Position numbers and translations under genes: made by a program. The notes beneath the pieces were generated by a model, which worked only from the letters and a program-made list of their open reading frames with translations, did not search any database and was not told the DNA's origin. Positions 61,417-64,000 of a DNA stretch of 64,000 nt are shown here, piece after piece; position 1 is the first letter of the stretch, and each line of letters starts with the position of its first letter. This DNA is from Rhodocyclaceae bacterium (GTDB taxonomy: Bacteria; Pseudomonadota; Gammaproteobacteria; Burkholderiales; Rhodocyclaceae), in assembly GCA_020445745.1 (NCBI GenBank), contig JAGRGB010000046.1:1-64000 (forward strand). The letters run 5' to 3'.

Positions 61417-61763
61417 TTCGAGTTCCCCTGGACATGATGGATGGAGCCGGCGAAGTTTGCACCCGCCCTGCCCGCGCCATCAAGCCTTGCGCAGGCAGCG
61501 TTCCGTATGCCTCGCGGCGGACGTCGCATGGGTGGACTCACTGCGCGCCCGGCTGACGTGGCTCAGATCGCGAATTTCGGGAATCGCGGGTCGCGATCCC
61601 TTGGCGGAGATCGGGAATTCATGCCCTGTGCCTCGATGCACCAAGGACTGCTCGGGTGACCTCCGTCAACCGGCGGCATCGAAGGCTGCCACCCAGCCGC
61701 AACGCGCCCTGAAAACCGGCCATCGTCATCGTGGATCCTGGTCGGGCACGGCAGGCGGCGAGC
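61417..61763. other. About 350 bases without a gene
   Basis: Contains two TCGGGAAT-like motifs (near 61577 and 61611), a CGCGGGTCGCG stretch and CCTTGG/CCAAGG arms (about 61599 and 61640). No coding frame or promoter could be supported. Confidence 0.45.
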
Positions 61764-64000
61764 CTAGCCGGCGGACCTGGGGCGTTCGGCCGCCAGGTTG
61801 CTGACGCAGTTCTTGCCCGCCCGCTTTGCCTGGTAGAGCGCCTGGTCCGCAACGGCGAGCAATGCCTCCGGGGTCTCGCCATCGTCCGGGAAGACGGCGA
61901 TGCCAACGCTGCCCGAGATCTGCCGCGTCTGGTCGGCCAGGACGAAGGGCTGATTCAATCGCGCGATCGCCTCTTCGGCCACCCGGAGCAGATCTCCGCG
62001 GTAGGCGAGGTCCTGCACCATCAAAATGAACTCGTCGCCGCCGAGGCGCGCTGCGGTGTCCTGCTCGCGAATGCAACCCTGCAATCGCCGCGCGACCTCG
62101 ATCAGCAGCTCGTCGCCCCGGGCGTGGCCGAGGCTGTCATTGACATCCTTGAATCCGTCGAGGTCGATGAACAGGACGCCCACCTTGAGCTTGTATCGCC
62201 TCGCCCGGGCCAGCGCGCGCTCGAGGCGATCGGCGCACAGGCTGCGATTGGCGAGCCCGGTGAGCGGATCGAAATTGGCCTGTCGCCAGATGGCCGCCTC
62301 GCTGCGCCTTTGCTCGGTGACGTCGCGCAGCGAAAACTGCATCAGATCCCGCCCCCCGTGCCTGAACCGCATCAGCGAGACTTCGCCATCCCAGATCTCG
62401 CCGTCGGACCGCTGGTAACGCCAGTGAAAATCGGCGAATCCGGCGCTGCGCGCCTGCGCGATGCGGGCCAGCGCGGCCGGCGCGGAGTCGCTGCCGTCAT
62501 ATTGCGTCGGCGCCGACACGTCGCGAAGGTTCTTCCCCAACACCGCGTCGCGGCAACCGAGGTGAAAGATCGCCACGGCCGCGTCGTTGCAGTCGATGAA
62601 CGCACCGGTTTGCGGATCCATGATCACCAGCGGAATGTATGAGTGCTCGAACAGGGTCTTCGAATACGATTCGCTGTCCGCCAGCGCGAGTTCCGCATGC
62701 TTGTGGTCGGTGATGTCCGTGATGATCCCGTGCCACAGCGTCGAGTCGTCGGGTTCGCGCTGCGGAAGCGCGTTGACGTGCAACCAGGCGGCGCTGCCGT
62801 CGGGGCGCGTGATCCGGAAATCCTGCTGCCATGGCGCCAGGGAGCGGGCCGACTCGTGAATCGACGCCATGTGCGCGTCGATGTCGTCGGGGTGCACCCG
62901 GGTGAATATGGGCGACGCGTCTTCGACGACCTCGTCCGCTTCGACGCCATACACCTGCCGCAATGCTTGGCTGACGAAGGGGACACTGGTGCTGCCGTCG
63001 GCGTGAAGTCGGAACTGGAGGATCGCACCGGGTACCGCATCCAGGATCGAATGCAGCATGGCCTGCTGGCGACTCAGTTCCGTCGTGCGCAGCTCGACCT
63101 TGAGTTCGAGCTCCTGGTTGATCTCGTTCAGCCGCCGCGTCATGGTTTCGAAGGCGCGTGCCAGTTGGCCGATTTCATCCACGCCGTCGTCGTTGGCGGA
63201 AAAATCCCGCGCCGTGCCGTCGGCGACCTGGTTGGCCTTGGCGGTGATGTCGCCGAGGCGTGCGACCAGGGGCGGCACTGCCCGGCGTGCGATCCAGACC
63301 GCAGCCGCCACCAGCAGCAGTCCCGCCAGGCCGAACGCTGCCATCAACTGCATGACGGGCTGGTTGAACGCACTCGCATTCACGCCGAGGCTCAGGTGGA
63401 GCTGCAAGGCCTCCAGCGCGCCGTCCACCTCCAGACTGCGCGCGGCGTGGATGACGTGCTCCTCGTCCCGCCCGGCGCGATAGAGATCGCCGTCCGCTCC
63501 CGACAGGTGCAAGTGCGCAAAGCGCTCCGGATTGCCGATCGTCCTGTGGACCAGGCCGGCAAGGTCATAGCTGGCCACCACGGCGCCCTCGGCGCTGCCG
63601 GTACCCTCGTAGATGACCGGAGAGACAAAATCGAGGATCGGACGGTTATCGCCGGCGAGCGTGATACGGGCGGCCGGGCGACCCTCCTCGATGAGATGTG
63701 CGAGGCGATTGCGGTCGGTCTCCGAGCGGTCCTTCGCGCTCGCGCAGCCGAGGCTGCGGCCGCGATAGTCGGTAACGCAGATCCTGTCCGGTGTCCGGCC
63801 CAGGGGACGGAATCGTGACAGCAGCGGATTGAGGTAGGTCTCCTGGCCGCGCGTGTCGAGCACCGCCGACACGACCGTCGGGTTGGCCGCCAGCAAGCGA
63901 TTGTCGTCGCAGATGGCTTCGAGCACGCGCTCGAGATCCTTGGCGATGTCCCGCGTGTCCTGCACCAGCGCGTCGTTGGCGATGCGCCGGGTCAGATGCA
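61764..64000 (-). CDS. Membrane sensor with two PAS domains and GGDEF (5' truncated)
   Basis: About 745 codons visible; the frame stays open to the right edge, so the start and first transmembrane helix are missing. Visible order from the edge inwards: periplasmic Cache-like sensor (DIAKDLERVLEAICDDNRLLAANPTV ... ICVTDYRGRSLGC), transmembrane helix (LMAAFGLAGLLLVAAAVWIA), HAMP and coiled coil, two PAS/PAC domains (LHSILDAVPGAILQF; TLFEHSYIPLVIMDPQTGAF) and a GGDEF domain with intact ARLGGDEFIL. A diguanylate cyclase by motif. Not linked to the cytochrome genes by spacing. Confidence 0.88.
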   Translation of the reverse strand, partial: HLTRRIANDALVQDTRDIAKDLERVLEAICDDNRLLAANPTVVSAVLDTRGQETYLNPLLSRFRPLGRTPDRICVTDYRGRSLGCASAKDRSETDRNRLAHLIEEGRPAARITLAGDNRPILDFVSPVIYEGTGSAEGAVVASYDLAGLVHRTIGNPERFAHLHLSGADGDLYRAGRDEEHVIHAARSLEVDGALEALQLHLSLGVNASAFNQPVMQLMAAFGLAGLLLVAAAVWIARRAVPPLVARLGDITAKANQVADGTARDFSANDDGVDEIGQLARAFETMTRRLNEINQELELKVELRTTELSRQQAMLHSILDAVPGAILQFRLHADGSTSVPFVSQALRQVYGVEADEVVEDASPIFTRVHPDDIDAHMASIHESARSLAPWQQDFRITRPDGSAAWLHVNALPQREPDDSTLWHGIITDITDHKHAELALADSESYSKTLFEHSYIPLVIMDPQTGAFIDCNDAAVAIFHLGCRDAVLGKNLRDVSAPTQYDGSDSAPAALARIAQARSAGFADFHWRYQRSDGEIWDGEVSLMRFRHGGRDLMQFSLRDVTEQRRSEAAIWRQANFDPLTGLANRSLCADRLERALARARRYKLKVGVLFIDLDGFKDVNDSLGHARGDELLIEVARRLQGCIREQDTAARLGGDEFILMVQDLAYRGDLLRVAEEAIARLNQPFVLADQTRQISGSVGIAVFPDDGETPEALLAVADQALYQAKRAGKNCVSNLAAERPRSAG

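Overview
The window is a GC-rich, densely coding proteobacterial chromosome segment, most likely from a facultatively denitrifying beta- or gammaproteobacterium. The evidence is napFDAGHBC followed by ccmABCDE, a Dnr/hemerythrin/DUF2249 denitrification module, PrkA-YeaH-SpoVR, SirB2, DUF6502 and CYTH-CHAD. The species cannot be named from the sequence. No rRNA, tRNA, insertion sequence, integrase or CRISPR array was seen.

Layout. 1-3398: end of prkA, then yeaH/yhbH and spoVR/ycgB, a conserved stress triad. 3497-9797: periplasmic nitrate reductase operon napFDAGHBC behind a perfect TTGAC-N4-GTCAA FNR/Dnr box, ending in a long hairpin. 9848-12589: ccmABCDE. 12617-15997: nitric-oxide/denitrification module (lipoprotein cytochrome c, hemerythrin, DUF2249, polytopic membrane protein, Dnr-type regulator); two of its promoters have TTGA-N6-TCAA boxes placed exactly for class II activation. 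16084-19487: SirB2, DUF6502 and a repeat-rich DUF5666 protein.

19656-58404 is an unusual c-type cytochrome island. It holds triheme and diheme class I cytochromes, two tetraheme cytochromes, an 11-heme cytochrome, five proteins with c7-like triheme domains (one fused to a c5-like domain), three NHL beta-propellers, a parvulin plus a large outer-membrane beta-barrel, and a ResB/CcsA (System II) pair. It also holds a heme-copper-oxidase-like membrane protein that lacks most Cu_B ligands, a second CcmD with ccmFGHI (the rest of System I), two DUF3365-type c-heme proteins, a sigma-54 two-component pair, two further propellers, and a Crp/Fnr regulator. By family knowledge and context the best reading is an extracellular/outer-membrane electron-transfer locus, possibly making cytochrome filaments. 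That function is inference.

Regulation appears to have two layers. FNR/Dnr boxes serve nap and the NO module. TGGCAC-N5-TTGC sigma-54 promoters lie in front of the solitary tetraheme cytochrome (23943) and the second ccm block (40605), with weaker ones elsewhere; the sigma-54 response regulator with a Cys-rich histidine kinase (48067-51004) is the obvious candidate activator. The ccm genes are split, with the cytochrome island lying between ccmABCDE and ccmD'FGHI.

58405-64000: a 940-base stretch without a convincing gene, a CYTH-CHAD protein, a small periplasmic protein and a GGDEF protein running off the right edge.
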